64,000 nucleotides of DNA from an uncultured Methylophilaceae bacterium (GTDB taxonomy: Bacteria; Pseudomonadota; Gammaproteobacteria; Burkholderiales; Methylophilaceae), in NCBI GenBank assembly GCA_913009235.1, contig CAJVXS010000001.1:248001-312000 (forward strand). The letters run 5' to 3'. The notes under the pieces were generated by a model. The model did not search any database and was not told the DNA's origin. It saw only the letters and a list, made by a program, of their open reading frames with translations. This document shows positions 1 through 8,486 of this stretch, piece by piece; position 1 is the stretch's first letter; each line of letters opens with the position of its first letter. Both the position numbers and the translations under genes were made by a program.

Positions 1-548
1 AGAAAGTTCAGTGGGCGATTGATGCGGCCCGCCGTAATATAGGCGCCTACTAGGGATAGTAATCCAATTAATGCACCCCAGCCTAACCAATGCCACGGGA
101 GAGGGCGGTCTGCTTGAATATTAGGGATCACCACCCAAAAATCATCCAGCTCCACATTAAAGCTAATCCACAAACCTGGAATACCGTAATGATTAACGGT
201 AATAATGGTTTCCACCCCTAAACGTTGCCGTATTTTTTGCGTAAGGAGCTGCGCAAATGGGTCATTAGGCATTGGCTCTACTTGCTCCATGAAATCGGCG
301 GAATAAACGCGCACGCCCTCACGACCAGATAGCTCAGAAAGCAGTGCGCCTCTTCTGTTCTCATGAGATGCAATGAGTGATGCACGGGTGTAATTAACAA
401 TGGTAACCGCTTGTAGGGCGGCCATCTCCGCACGTGGTTCGCGCCCAAAATAATCAAATATTTTTAGCGAGCCATAAATGCTAACTGCCAACAGAATAGC
501 AATGAGTAGCATCAGCCTAGCTAAAATTGTGCGGGGTAGTAGTCTCAA
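1..548 (-). CDS. envZ: EnvZ-like osmosensor histidine kinase, N-terminal part (runs off the left edge)
   Basis: About 182 residues are visible; the gene continues beyond base 1. A hydrophobic helix at about residues 11-29 (LMLLIAILLAVSIYG) is followed by a periplasmic stretch of about 120 residues and a second helix at about 150-170 (WLGWGALIGLLSLVGAYI), then the start of a HAMP linker (GRINRPL). This is the EnvZ sensor layout; HAMP, DHp and kinase domains would lie outside the window. I chose the TTG at 546-548 because it gives an EnvZ-like basic N-terminus (LRLLPRTILARL); an in-frame stop lies four codons upstream. An inner ATG at 510-512 is the alternative. The gene follows ompR by 39 nt on the same strand, the usual ompR-envZ operon. 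The kinase phosphorylates OmpR in response to osmotic or envelope cues. Confidence 0.85.
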   Translation of the reverse strand, partial: MRLLPRTILARLMLLIAILLAVSIYGSLKIFDYFGREPRAEMAALQAVTIVNYTRASLIASHENRRGALLSELSGREGVRVYSADFMEQVEPMPNDPFAQLLTQKIRQRLGVETIITVNHYGIPGLWISFNVELDDFWVVIPNIQADRPLPWHWLGWGALIGLLSLVGAYITAGRINRPLNF

Positions 549-587
549 TTTAACTATTTATATGACGTTAGCAATAAACCAAAATGT

Positions 588-1310
588 TTAAGCGCTATCT
601 TCACCATCAGGAATAAACACATAGCCAAATCCCCACATGGTTCTCAAAAATCTAGGCTGCGCTGGGCTTGGTTCGATTAAGCGACGTAAACGTGATACTT
701 GCACATCAATACTACGGTCAAAAACATCCAGCTCTCGTCCCCGTGCCAGTTGCATTAAACGATCGCGTGATAGCGGTTGTCTAGGATGCTCAGTAAATAC
801 TTTTAATAAAGTAAATTCACCGCTAGTAATGGTGATATTGACACCATTTTTACTTAAGCTGCGATTCTCTGCATTAAACACAAAATCACCAAAAGGGAAT
901 GTTTCTTGTGTGGCTGCTCCATGTAGTTGTGAGTTTTGGCCATGGCGGCGCATAACCGCATTAATACGTGCCAAAAGCTCACGGGGGTTAAATGGCTTAG
1001 GCAAGTAATCATCAGCACCCATTTCCAAACCAATAATCCTATCCACTTCATCTCCACGTGCCGTAAGCATAATAATAGGTGTATTAATGTTGTTTCCACG
1101 CAGTCTGCGGCATATCGCCAAGCCATCTTCACCAGGCAACATTAAATCTAATACTAATAAGTCAAATTTCTCGGCTTTTAGTACGGTATCCATCGCTGCC
1201 GAATCAGACACCGTTTTAATACTAAAGCCTTGTTCCGTTAGGTAGCGTTGTAACAATTCACGCATGCGTAAATCATCATCAACCATTAATATTTTTTTAT
1301 ATTCAGACAC
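588..1310 (-). CDS. ompR: OmpR-family response regulator
   Basis: 240 residues, the normal OmpR length. The receiver domain (about 5-120) has the acidic pocket D11-D13, phosphoacceptor D55 (LVLDLMLPGEDG), T83 and K105 (LPKPF). A winged-helix output domain covers about 140-237 (SRDRLMQLARGRELDVFDRS, DVQVSRLRRLIE, WGFGYVFIP), closely matching OmpR rather than PhoB. It is first in the operon with the adjacent envZ-type kinase and acts as a cytoplasmic transcription factor, classically for porins. The porin targets here are not visible. The gene is divergent from the EF-hand gene, and they share a 261-bp intergenic region. Confidence 0.95.
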   Translation of the reverse strand: MSEYKKILMVDDDLRMRELLQRYLTEQGFSIKTVSDSAAMDTVLKAEKFDLLVLDLMLPGEDGLAICRRLRGNNINTPIIMLTARGDEVDRIIGLEMGADDYLPKPFNPRELLARINAVMRRHGQNSQLHGAATQETFPFGDFVFNAENRSLSKNGVNITITSGEFTLLKVFTEHPRQPLSRDRLMQLARGRELDVFDRSIDVQVSRLRRLIEPSPAQPRFLRTMWGFGYVFIPDGEDSA

Positions 1311-1431
1311 TTTGATTGTCTACCATGCGTTAGTTAGGTTGTACTAGAATTAAACAATGGTCTAGTATAGGTGTTCATTGAGGATAAATCTATAATTTGG
1401 AATAGCTTTTATGTATAATTTTTTCAAATTA

Positions 1432-1445
1432 TTGACGTTGATCAA
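1432..1445. promoter_or_regulatory. candidate FNR/DNR-family binding site
   Basis: The 14-bp near-palindrome TTGACGTTGATCAA lies between the divergent ompR and EF-hand genes, about 120 bp upstream of each start. Read on the other strand it is TTGAT-N4-GTCAA, which fits the NNR/DNR-type consensus exactly; it differs from the FNR consensus (TTGAT-N4-ATCAA) at one base. No regulator gene is in the window, and a single short motif in AT-rich DNA can arise by chance. Confidence 0.35.
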
Positions 1446-1571
1446 CAAACTACCAAGTTACAATTTTTTACAATTAGGTTTTTTAATGAAACATTCCACT
1501 TACATAGTTGATTCATGATGCCAATCCACAGTTGAGATTAAGTAGACTGATTTGGATATAAAACAACGAAT

Positions 1572-2132
1572 ATGCTAACAAATAAACTCTTTTTTTGGTC
1601 GAAAATGACATTGCTCATAGTATTGAGCGTGGTCTTTATTTCTCCATCATTTGCTGATTCAAGCACAGTTTTAGAAGTTAATGATGGAGCACCAGAGTTG
1701 TTAGATGCAGACGACCCTCAATCTGGCTTAAGAAAAACACTTGAATCTAATTTTAGTCCTGTTGATCGTGCGCGATTGCGCAAAGCATTAATTGACTATG
1801 CTAGAAACAACGACCCCGAACATATTAAAATTAAAAAACAACGTAAGTTGATGCGAGACAGCCTAAAACAACGATTTATCCGATGTAATAATGATTTGGA
1901 TGACTCCTTAGACCGTCAAGAAGTGACCGAATGTTTACCGCAAATAGCACGACATTTTAATGATGTAGATATCGGCGAAGATAACGTAATTACATTTGAA
2001 GAGCTTGAGTTAGCACAAGCTAAATGGAGTGAGCGTCGTAGAGCAGCCGAGGCGAAGCTAGAAGTACAACGCATTAAAGACGTCGAAGCCGGAATTAAGA
2101 GAAAAGCGGCACAACGTAAAGAATCTAAGTAG
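1572..2132 (+). CDS. Secreted EF-hand domain protein
   Basis: 186 residues with an N-terminal signal peptide (hydrophobic 12-26, likely cleavage after SFA at 28), so probably periplasmic. Two EF-hand-like loops are visible. The first has N106, D108, D110, a hydrophobic L113 and E117, with F102 placed as in canonical hands. The second has D133, D137, N138, I140 and E144, with F129 in the matching position. The C-terminal 40 residues are a charged, helical Arg/Lys/Glu-rich tail. The family function is unknown to me; calcium or another trivalent or divalent metal is the expected ligand. It is monocistronic and divergent from ompR, with the candidate DNR-type site between them. Confidence 0.7.
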   Translation: MLTNKLFFWSKMTLLIVLSVVFISPSFADSSTVLEVNDGAPELLDADDPQSGLRKTLESNFSPVDRARLRKALIDYARNNDPEHIKIKKQRKLMRDSLKQRFIRCNNDLDDSLDRQEVTECLPQIARHFNDVDIGEDNVITFEELELAQAKWSERRRAAEAKLEVQRIKDVEAGIKRKAAQRKESK

Positions 2133-2308
2133 GCGGAGCGATTAAAGTAACACCCCAGCTAGTCATTCTAGCGATTTACTTCTCCTACGCTTTACTACTT
2201 CCAAGTTTCACCATTCCAACATAAGATTTCTTAGCTGAAGAAGTTAATGGGGTGGAAGTCTATACGTCAGAGCTAGCAGAACGCGCGCCGCTCAAAGAAA
2301 AATAATAG

Positions 2309-2995
2309 CTACCAACTAATCTCTTTACCATCGTAAGCAACAAATCGCCCTGTATTCGTAAGGCTTAGTTGATCAATCACTTTACGTAAGCCTACCACGC
2401 TGGTTTGTGTGCTAATCAGCGCATTTGGACCGCCCATTTCGGTTTTCACCCAGCCAGGATGTAAGGTGGCTACCGCAATGTCAGCAGGTTGCAGATCAAT
2501 ACTTAAGCTTTTCATAACACAGTTAGCCGCCGCTTTTGTTGAGCGGTACATATAGCTACCGCCGCTGTTATTATCATCGATACTACCCATCTTGCTCGAT
2601 AAGGTCACCAGCTTCTTCAATGTGCTTTTGGCTATATGTGGGGTAAATGCGGTTGCCACCTTTAAAGGCGCAATACTATTCACTTTAAACCCTGCCAGCC
2701 ATTTATCCACATCAGTATCACCTAAGCCACCAGTGGGGTAAACGCCTGCATTGTTAATCAGAACATCAATGGCTACATCGCTTAACTGCTGCGCCAGCGC
2801 ATCGACCTGACTAAAGTTAGCCACATCTAAAGCGTGTATTTGAATGTTACTATGTTGCGCCGCTAATACTTGTAATGCACTCGCGTTTTCAGGTTCGCGG
2901 CAGCAAGCCAATACGTCCCAGCCAGCTTGCGCATACTGCTTAGTGAATTCCAAACCAATACCACGGTTTGTGCCTGTAATTAAAGCGGTACTCAT
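2309..2995 (-). CDS. Short-chain dehydrogenase/reductase (SDR)
   Basis: 228 residues, a classical SDR. The cofactor-binding glycine motif TGTNRGIG is at 7-14, NNAG at 81-84, the catalytic serine region TLSSKMG at about 131-137 and the catalytic Y150-x3-K154 (YRSTK). It most resembles the C-factor/CsgA-like cytosolic SDRs; the substrate cannot be told from sequence. It stands alone. A short + strand reading frame at about 2243-2308 ends next to its stop and looks like a non-coding leftover. Confidence 0.85.
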   Translation of the reverse strand: MSTALITGTNRGIGLEFTKQYAQAGWDVLACCREPENASALQVLAAQHSNIQIHALDVANFSQVDALAQQLSDVAIDVLINNAGVYPTGGLGDTDVDKWLAGFKVNSIAPLKVATAFTPHIAKSTLKKLVTLSSKMGSIDDNNSGGSYMYRSTKAAANCVMKSLSIDLQPADIAVATLHPGWVKTEMGGPNALISTQTSVVGLRKVIDQLSLTNTGRFVAYDGKEISW

Positions 2996-3210
2996 GACTT
3001 AACTCCTATTAAAATACATATCAATCACTAAAGCTTATTATGATCCAAAGGATTAGACACAACAAACACTCGCATACCCAATAAACGATTACGTAAAATC
3101 ATTAGCCCATTTTACGTCAGCACACTAGAGATGAAAATTATTTCTCATGTACTATAACAGTCATACCGGCATATCACTTGGATGTGTTACAAACTCAGAG
3201 GAGAATTATT

Positions 3211-3282
3211 ATGTGGACAACACCAGCAGCTACAGAAATGCGTTTTGGCTTTGAAGTAACAATGTACGTAATGAATAAATAA
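3211..3282 (+). CDS. pqqA: PqqA, precursor peptide of pyrroloquinoline quinone (orphan copy)
   Basis: A 23-residue peptide starting MWTTPAATEMRFGFEVTMY. It carries the invariant E-x3-Y of PqqA (E15, Y19), the glutamate and tyrosine that are cross-linked to form PQQ, and matches the pattern of pseudomonad PqqA (MWTKPAYTDLRIGFEVTMY). A strong Shine-Dalgarno (GAGGAGA at about 3198-3204) sits 6 nt ahead of the ATG. A clear rho-independent terminator follows 38 bp later, so the transcript is monocistronic. No pqqB, C, D or E is nearby; they must be elsewhere. PQQ is the cofactor of methanol dehydrogenases, which fits a methylotroph. Confidence 0.88.
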   Translation: MWTTPAATEMRFGFEVTMYVMNK

Positions 3283-3320
3283 GCTAGCGTTAAATATTTA
3301 CTTGCGGATTTATCTCTTGC

Positions 3321-3354
3321 AAAAAAAAGCCCAGCTTTGGTTGGGCTTTTTTTT
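3321..3354 (+). terminator. Rho-independent terminator after pqqA
   Basis: The stem AAGCCCA/TGGGCTT encloses a 9-nt loop, with an A-run on the left and eight T on the right. It would stop transcription on either strand; on the + strand it closes the short pqqA transcript. Confidence 0.85.
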
Positions 3355-3475
3355 GTCCGTATAGTTTGTAGAAAGATGTAGATGGCAGGCAGAGTAGTGG
3401 CATGGTGACGGGCACAGGTGTGGTAAAGTCACCTTTTTTATTTGAACATGCTTTTAAAAGCCGGCAACAAGACAA

Positions 3476-4159
3476 GTGACACAAGCAAACAAAAAAATAG
3501 CAACGAAACCAAATCTAAAAGCCGCCATATTCGATATGGATGGTTTGTTAATTGATTCAGAGCACATGATCATGCAGGCCTGCATTGCTGCAGCCAAAGA
3601 AATAGGTATTACTTACACACAAGCAGAGTACGCAGAACTCATTGGCCGCGCTTGGCCCGATGCCACACGCATCATGACCAAGCAACTCGGTGGTGATGAT
3701 AACTTTCAACATGTCATGCATTGCATCAATGCTAGTTTGGATAGTGATGGTAATGTCTTCCCGCTTAAAACAGGCGCGCTAGCCTTGTTAAAGTACTATC
3801 AAGCGAACAATATCATTTGCGGTGTTGCCTCATCTTCGCCCACTAGGCATATTGAGGAGCGCCTAGGCGCAGTCGGTGTGCGCGATTATTTCACGATTGT
3901 CACCAGTGGACACGAAGTCAGAAACGGCAAACCTAACCCCGATATCTACCTGCTAGCCATGGATCGGCTACAGGCCTATGTTACGTTTGCGGTACATGAA
4001 TGTATCGCCTTCGAAGATAGCGAGCCGGGCGCTCGTGCAGCCATTGCCGCGGCATTAGATGTTATCGTCGTCCCAGATTTAAAACAGCCGAGTGACTTTG
4101 TGCGAAAAAATAGCTACGCAGTTGTAGAGAGCTTGGATGTATTTTTGAACGGTTTGTAG
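3476..4159 (+). CDS. HAD-superfamily sugar-phosphatase-like hydrolase
   Basis: 227 residues of the HAD subfamily IA (beta-phosphoglucomutase/hexitol-phosphatase group). Motif I is FDMDGLLIDS (nucleophile D20, general acid D22), motif II is SSS near 120, motif III is GKPNPDIY and motif IV is FEDSEPGARAA. The cap domain is the helical type between motifs I and II. The start is GTG at 3476; no in-frame ATG exists before the catalytic motif and the ribosome site is weak. The substrate is probably a small phosphosugar, but this is family inference only. It is isolated between pqqA and an unrelated kinase. Confidence 0.8.
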   Translation: MTQANKKIATKPNLKAAIFDMDGLLIDSEHMIMQACIAAAKEIGITYTQAEYAELIGRAWPDATRIMTKQLGGDDNFQHVMHCINASLDSDGNVFPLKTGALALLKYYQANNIICGVASSSPTRHIEERLGAVGVRDYFTIVTSGHEVRNGKPNPDIYLLAMDRLQAYVTFAVHECIAFEDSEPGARAAIAAALDVIVVPDLKQPSDFVRKNSYAVVESLDVFLNGL

Positions 4160-4305
4160 CCCGCAAGGGAAACACCTTGCCTTGCAGTAGTTGTACATAC
4201 TTATAAATCAAGCATAATATAGCCATATTTTAACTCTTTAAATAAAAGAAAAAACGATTCATTATTCTGGTTACTAATATCTACTTACCCTCTGTTTAAC
4301 AAGCC

Positions 4306-5199
4306 ATGCTTACCTACCCATTACTCACACCTTTAGAACAAGTCGACCTGCCAAGCTTAACCGCAACACCCACTGCGCTACTGAGCCAGTTTGAGGACAG
4401 CACCCATCAGGCGTTCTTATGTGATACAGCCGATGGGCGCATGGTGTTGAAGGTGTGTGATGAAGTGGCGGTAGCACAATCAGGTTTTTGGCAAGGTGTA
4501 AATCATTTGTTTGGTGCTGACTTTCCGAAGTGTTTAGCGCGGATTCAGCTAACCCATGATTTACTAACTAAGCAAGGTTTGTATGCAGTGCCAGATTTTG
4601 TGGCATCTAACTGTAGTGCGTTTGAGCATGGCTTTGTATTAACGCGCTTTATTGATGGCATTGATATTGACGCCACGCAAGTCCCTGACGCCATGGTGGT
4701 GCAGTTGGCGAAACATGTCGCGCGGTTACATCAACAGACGAAGCCAACTTGGGGTGACTGCCATGCGCCAATGTACCAGGCCGCTGAGTGGGGTGAACGT
4801 TTACAAACGACACTATCAACATTAGCGGAGAAAAGTAATGTAGCGATTCCAGAACCGTTATTACAGGACGTGTTGACGCAGGCTAGTCGGACACAAGAAA
4901 CCATGTTCGTACCGGTGATGTTGGATTTGCGTTGGGATCAATTTAGAAAGATAGGCAATGCACAAGATGATGCATTGGCGTTGATTGATTTAGATGCCTT
5001 TGTAATGGCGCCTCGTTCGTTGGATTTAGTGCTGTTGGCATATATTCTAACGCCGCAACAATTCACTTTGTTTAAAGCGACATATAAGGCGATGCATGAC
5101 TGGCCTGATTACTCAGCGCAGAAGCCATGTTACCAATTACTGTTGTTTTTAATGCGAGTGTTGGGTGAGGCGGATTTAGCGCAATGGATGAAACGGTAA
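4306..5199 (+). CDS. APH-fold (aminoglycoside phosphotransferase/SrkA-like) kinase of unknown substrate
   Basis: 297 residues with the layout of the APH/choline-kinase fold. An N-lobe has a VLKV lysine strand (about 47-51), a hinge LTRFIDGIDI (about 109-118), a catalytic-loop equivalent LDLRWDQF (about 205-212) and a metal-binding strand LIDLDAF (about 226-232). The usual H-G-D-x4-N loop is altered: Asp is kept, but His is replaced and Asn becomes Gln. It may be an unusual small-molecule or protein kinase, or an inactive relative. It lies 16 bp from the convergent stop of pnuC in the thiamine operon, which hints at thiamine metabolism but does not establish it. Confidence 0.6.
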   Translation: MLTYPLLTPLEQVDLPSLTATPTALLSQFEDSTHQAFLCDTADGRMVLKVCDEVAVAQSGFWQGVNHLFGADFPKCLARIQLTHDLLTKQGLYAVPDFVASNCSAFEHGFVLTRFIDGIDIDATQVPDAMVVQLAKHVARLHQQTKPTWGDCHAPMYQAAEWGERLQTTLSTLAEKSNVAIPEPLLQDVLTQASRTQETMFVPVMLDLRWDQFRKIGNAQDDALALIDLDAFVMAPRSLDLVLLAYILTPQQFTLFKATYKAMHDWPDYSAQKPCYQLLLFLMRVLGEADLAQWMKR

Positions 5200-5215
5200 T
5201 CACCCATTCTGCACA

Positions 5216-5860
5216 TTAGACTATTTTTTGTAAGGCTTGAATATAGCGACTGTGCTCTTGTTGCTTATGCAGCTTAACCCAGCTGATATAGCCAGCAACG
5301 GCGAGTATGGTGTTAAGTACAAACAAGGAGGCGGTGGCGTAGTAACTGGTTTCAACATACAACATGACTGCGGCGGCATCGATAACCACCCAGTAGAGCC
5401 AGTTCTGTAGAATCTTCTTAGCGATTAACCAAGTGTTCATTACAGCAAACACCGTTGTGTAAGTATCTAGCGCAGGGCTTTGTGATTGGCCATTTGTCTT
5501 TAAGTAATAAGTGACGGCGGCGCTAATAATAAGGCCAATGATGATAAAGGCTATATTCTTAGGCCATCCCCAGCTGGTAATCGCCAATGTGTCTTCGGAA
5601 TTACCGTGTTTCCTCCACAACCAATAACCATAAACCGCCATGCCAATATAGTAAAAATTAAGTAATGCCTGCATGGGAAGCTGGCCTTCCCAAAACAAGA
5701 TGCTGTAAATTGCCGTGCTGAAAAATGCAAATGGCCAACACCATTGTGACTCTTTTGCAGCGAGCAGAATGTAAGCTACACCCATTAACGCTGCGGCAAT
5801 CTCCCAGCCTGGCATTTGCGCAAAAGCAGCGATTAATGTGTTGAGCATCGTGTTTTCCAT
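5216..5860 (-). CDS. pnuC: PnuC-family vitamin transporter, probably for thiamine (PnuT type)
   Basis: 214 residues, an integral membrane protein with about seven hydrophobic segments and the PnuC signature region (W-rich segments such as WCWPFAFFSTAIYSILFWEG and NWLYWVVIDAAAVMLY). PnuC proteins are facilitators for nicotinamide riboside, riboflavin or thiamine, coupled to later phosphorylation. Because this is the third gene behind a TPP riboswitch, after a TonB receptor and a thiamine-binding-domain protein, thiamine is the likely substrate. It begins 9 nt after the stop of the upstream gene. An inner ATG (MLNTLIAAF, 5848) is an alternative start. Confidence 0.85.
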   Translation of the reverse strand: MENTMLNTLIAAFAQMPGWEIAAALMGVAYILLAAKESQWCWPFAFFSTAIYSILFWEGQLPMQALLNFYYIGMAVYGYWLWRKHGNSEDTLAITSWGWPKNIAFIIIGLIISAAVTYYLKTNGQSQSPALDTYTTVFAVMNTWLIAKKILQNWLYWVVIDAAAVMLYVETSYYATASLFVLNTILAVAGYISWVKLHKQQEHSRYIQALQKIV

Positions 5861-5869
5861 GACGTATGA

Positions 5870-6130
5870 TTATACGTCTACAACATCGGCACGGTCTGTC
5901 CCGATAAATTTTATTGCAAATACACTGTTAGGTAATGCTTCAAATACAGCCTCCATTTCGCGATCAATACAATCCATCACGTCACGATATTCACCAAAGA
6001 CTTGTGTGCTTAAGCTATTTCGTTTAACCACTAATTTTTCATTGGTTTCCAACTGAAGAATAAATTCCAGAATTGGCTCAATATAATCCTCAGTTAAAGG
6101 ATAGAGGCTAATATCTAAAGAAATGCGCAT
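5870..6130 (-). CDS. Small YkoF/MTH1187-type thiamine-binding protein
   Basis: 86 residues starting MRISLDISLYPLTEDYIEPI. The pattern SLYPL...I.P...FI, a central STQVFGEY and a terminal FAIKFIGTDR matches the small ferredoxin-like domain of the YkoF/DUF77 family that binds thiamine or hydroxymethylpyrimidine. A strong ribosome site (AAAGGGA) precedes the ATG. It sits between the TonB receptor and pnuC in the riboswitch-controlled operon. There is no signal peptide, so it should be cytoplasmic and could capture incoming vitamin or sense it. The family call is from pattern memory and should be tested by profile search. Confidence 0.7.
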   Translation of the reverse strand: MRISLDISLYPLTEDYIEPILEFILQLETNEKLVVKRNSLSTQVFGEYRDVMDCIDREMEAVFEALPNSVFAIKFIGTDRADVVDV

Positions 6131-6193
6131 ATCTTATTTCCCTTTAAACTTTTTCAAGCAAGGACATGCATTAAACATGCCCTTGTTAACTGG

Positions 6194-8251
6194 CTAGTAG
6201 TCGTAAGTGACTGTTATGCCGCCGACACGTGGCTGGCCAAGTTGTGTATAAGCTTCTGCTATATAACCTTTGGCTGGGTTGTTACCGAAGAAGAAGCCGC
6301 GAGTGGCATAATCTTTATCCAACAAGTTTTTTGCCCAAATGCTGACTTTCCAGTTTTTATTATGACGGTAATCAGCGCTAGCGTTGACGATGTCGTAAGA
6401 TTTAGAGTCTGCATTATGGCTATCAGAGAAATAGAAGTTATCTTTACCTTCTACATTCGCACGAATTGTCCATGCACTGGTTGGATATAACTCTGCACCT
6501 AAGCTGTAAGTGTAATCTGGCGCATGTGCGACTTGGCGGCCATTATAGCTAACGCCGTTTACTGAGTGATTGTCAAACTCAGCATCCAATATACCTAGTG
6601 AGCCGAGTAGACAGAATTTGTCAGTGACAAACCAATCTAGACTAGCTTCAGCACCTTTGTGTGTTGCATTCGAGGCGTTACCAGTGAAGTCGATAAAGCT
6701 ATGACCAACAGCAATCGAATTCTTAACTTGTGCGTTACGACGGTCGGTATAAAACACAGCAAGCGTTGTTTTTAAACGATCGTTCATCCAGCTTGATTTA
6801 ACGCCTGCTTCTAATGTGACATTGTATTCAGTGTCAAATTCTCGTTGGTTTATGGCTAATGTTGAACCGTTATTCACGCCACCTGATTTATAACCGCGAG
6901 ATAAGCTGGTGTATACTAAGTGTTCCTTATTCGCTTGGTAATTTAACCCCAGTTTGCCACCAATCATGGTGTTGTTTGTATCAATTTTGATTGCACTATT
7001 ATCATCATAATCCGCTTCAAATCGCTCAACCCGTAGACCAGTAATAAACGTCAGTTTGTCAGTGAAGTGAGTATCTAATTGACCATAAACAGATGTGTTT
7101 TTAGTATCGTAGTCACCGTTTAATGGTGCGTCATAAGTATAAGTGCGTAGGAATTCTTCATCCTGACTCAGGTGAAACAAACCGATTGTCCAATCAGTGG
7201 TATCGCCAAAGATACGACCTGCTTTATCTGATAGTGCACGCAATTCGAATGAGAGGTTGTCACGTTCACGTTCATAGAGGTCTGTTGAATCATACCCCCA
7301 GGCATGGTGGCCTGGGAAGGTCCAGTCTTCATCGTAGCCATAAGCGATATTGGAATTGAGAACAGTCGCTTCGACTTGGATAATGACGGCATCAGATGCT
7401 TGCCAGTTTGCTTTTACACCAATGGCATCGGTTTTTTGCTTGTCTTTTCCTGGCTGATCAGCAAGGCTGTTGCGGCTATTATCTAACGTAAATGCATCGT
7501 AACCATTATTGATATTTAAATGCAAATAATTAGCATCGATAGTTAAATTATCAGTTGCCAGTAATTTCAATTTACCACGGAAGGTTAATTCATCTTGATC
7601 TTGCGTATCATCTTTACCCAAGAAGTCATTACCCATGTATCCATCAGATTTATGGGTGTAGAGTGAAGCACGACCTAACAATTTGTCTTCAACAATTGTG
7701 CCGCCAGCAGCAATACCTAAGTTACGTGTATTGTAGTTGGCCAAGCCAGTTTCAACGTGCATATTGAACTCTTTAGTCGGCTCTTTACTACGCAGGGTAA
7801 TTGTACCGGCTAAACCATTGGTACCAAACTTTGTGCCTTGTGGCCCGCGTAATACTTCAACAGATTCGATATCAAACAAAGTGGCAGCGCCACCAGTCCG
7901 GCTGAAATCAATCCCATCAATCACTAAGCCAACAGATGGATTCAATGGTGCGTTAAATTGGCTGCGTTCGCCAATACCGCGAATTTGGTAGTATTGACCA
8001 CGAGATGCGCCGGCAGATACATTCACATTCGGTGCAAGGTTTAATACTTCTTCAAGATGTTGCGCACTACGTGCTACGATGGTTCCCCTGTCAATTTCGG
8101 TCAAACTGACAGGTGTTTCTGCGGCTGTACTAGGGCGGAAATCTGCACTGGAAATTACAGCAGGCACATTAATTGTCAACCCGTCTGCTGCAAAAGCAGG
8201 GCTGGTTAATAAGAGCCCAATTAGCGATAAACGCTTAGTAATGAGTTTCAA
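6194..8251 (-). CDS. TonB-dependent outer-membrane receptor, probably for thiamine
   Basis: 685 residues. The signal peptide is at 1-22 (cleavage after AFA). The plug domain is at about 45-160, with LRGPQGTKFGTNGLAGTI, the usual plug end motif. A 22-strand beta-barrel region ends in an aromatic C-terminus (GGITVTYDY) as needed for outer-membrane insertion. The stretch ETPVSLTEI near residue 45 may serve as TonB box. It is the first gene after a TPP riboswitch, so expression should fall when thiamine pyrophosphate is plentiful, and the ligand is inferred to be thiamine or a derivative. The barrel region resembles generic siderophore/cobalamin-type receptors, so ligand assignment rests on context. 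Confidence 0.85.
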   Translation of the reverse strand: MKLITKRLSLIGLLLTSPAFAADGLTINVPAVISSADFRPSTAAETPVSLTEIDRGTIVARSAQHLEEVLNLAPNVNVSAGASRGQYYQIRGIGERSQFNAPLNPSVGLVIDGIDFSRTGGAATLFDIESVEVLRGPQGTKFGTNGLAGTITLRSKEPTKEFNMHVETGLANYNTRNLGIAAGGTIVEDKLLGRASLYTHKSDGYMGNDFLGKDDTQDQDELTFRGKLKLLATDNLTIDANYLHLNINNGYDAFTLDNSRNSLADQPGKDKQKTDAIGVKANWQASDAVIIQVEATVLNSNIAYGYDEDWTFPGHHAWGYDSTDLYERERDNLSFELRALSDKAGRIFGDTTDWTIGLFHLSQDEEFLRTYTYDAPLNGDYDTKNTSVYGQLDTHFTDKLTFITGLRVERFEADYDDNSAIKIDTNNTMIGGKLGLNYQANKEHLVYTSLSRGYKSGGVNNGSTLAINQREFDTEYNVTLEAGVKSSWMNDRLKTTLAVFYTDRRNAQVKNSIAVGHSFIDFTGNASNATHKGAEASLDWFVTDKFCLLGSLGILDAEFDNHSVNGVSYNGRQVAHAPDYTYSLGAELYPTSAWTIRANVEGKDNFYFSDSHNADSKSYDIVNASADYRHNKNWKVSIWAKNLLDKDYATRGFFFGNNPAKGYIAEAYTQLGQPRVGGITVTYDY

Positions 8252-8374
8252 AGGTCATCCTTTCTATAGATGTATCATAAAAAGGACAGGAGAGATATGC
8301 AGTAGACGTTAGCCATTCTGGATAAACGAAAAAATGAACGGATACCAAACTAAATAGCTACAGTAATAATGCTC

Positions 8375-8461
8375 TGCCTGTCCCTACGCCAGCATTAACT
8401 GGATCAGGTTCATTGGGTCCCTCTGTTAAGAGATCTCAGGCACTTTAAGCCACCCCAAGGC
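8375..8461 (-). ncRNA. TPP riboswitch (THI element)
   Basis: Read on the minus strand, the segment contains both conserved cores: CCTGAGA in the pyrimidine-sensing arm and ACCTGATCCAGTTAATGCTGG (given here in part: ACCTGATC ... GGCGTAGGGA) in the pyrophosphate-sensing arm. P1 closes with GCCT/AGGC at the ends. It lies about 125 nt ahead of the TonB receptor gene. TPP binding should reduce expression, most likely by translation initiation or premature termination; the expression platform between 8252 and 8374 has no obvious U-tract terminator, favouring translational control. Confidence 0.93.
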
Positions 8462-8486
8462 GATTTGATTTTTCAATCAAGCGCGT

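Noticed and set aside
637-1008. 123-residue + strand frame
   Set aside because: Antisense to ompR, whose motifs are intact; no independent coding signal.
3290-3484. 64-residue minus-strand frame
   Set aside because: It crosses the pqqA terminator and the start of the HAD gene and has no ribosome site or recognisable product.
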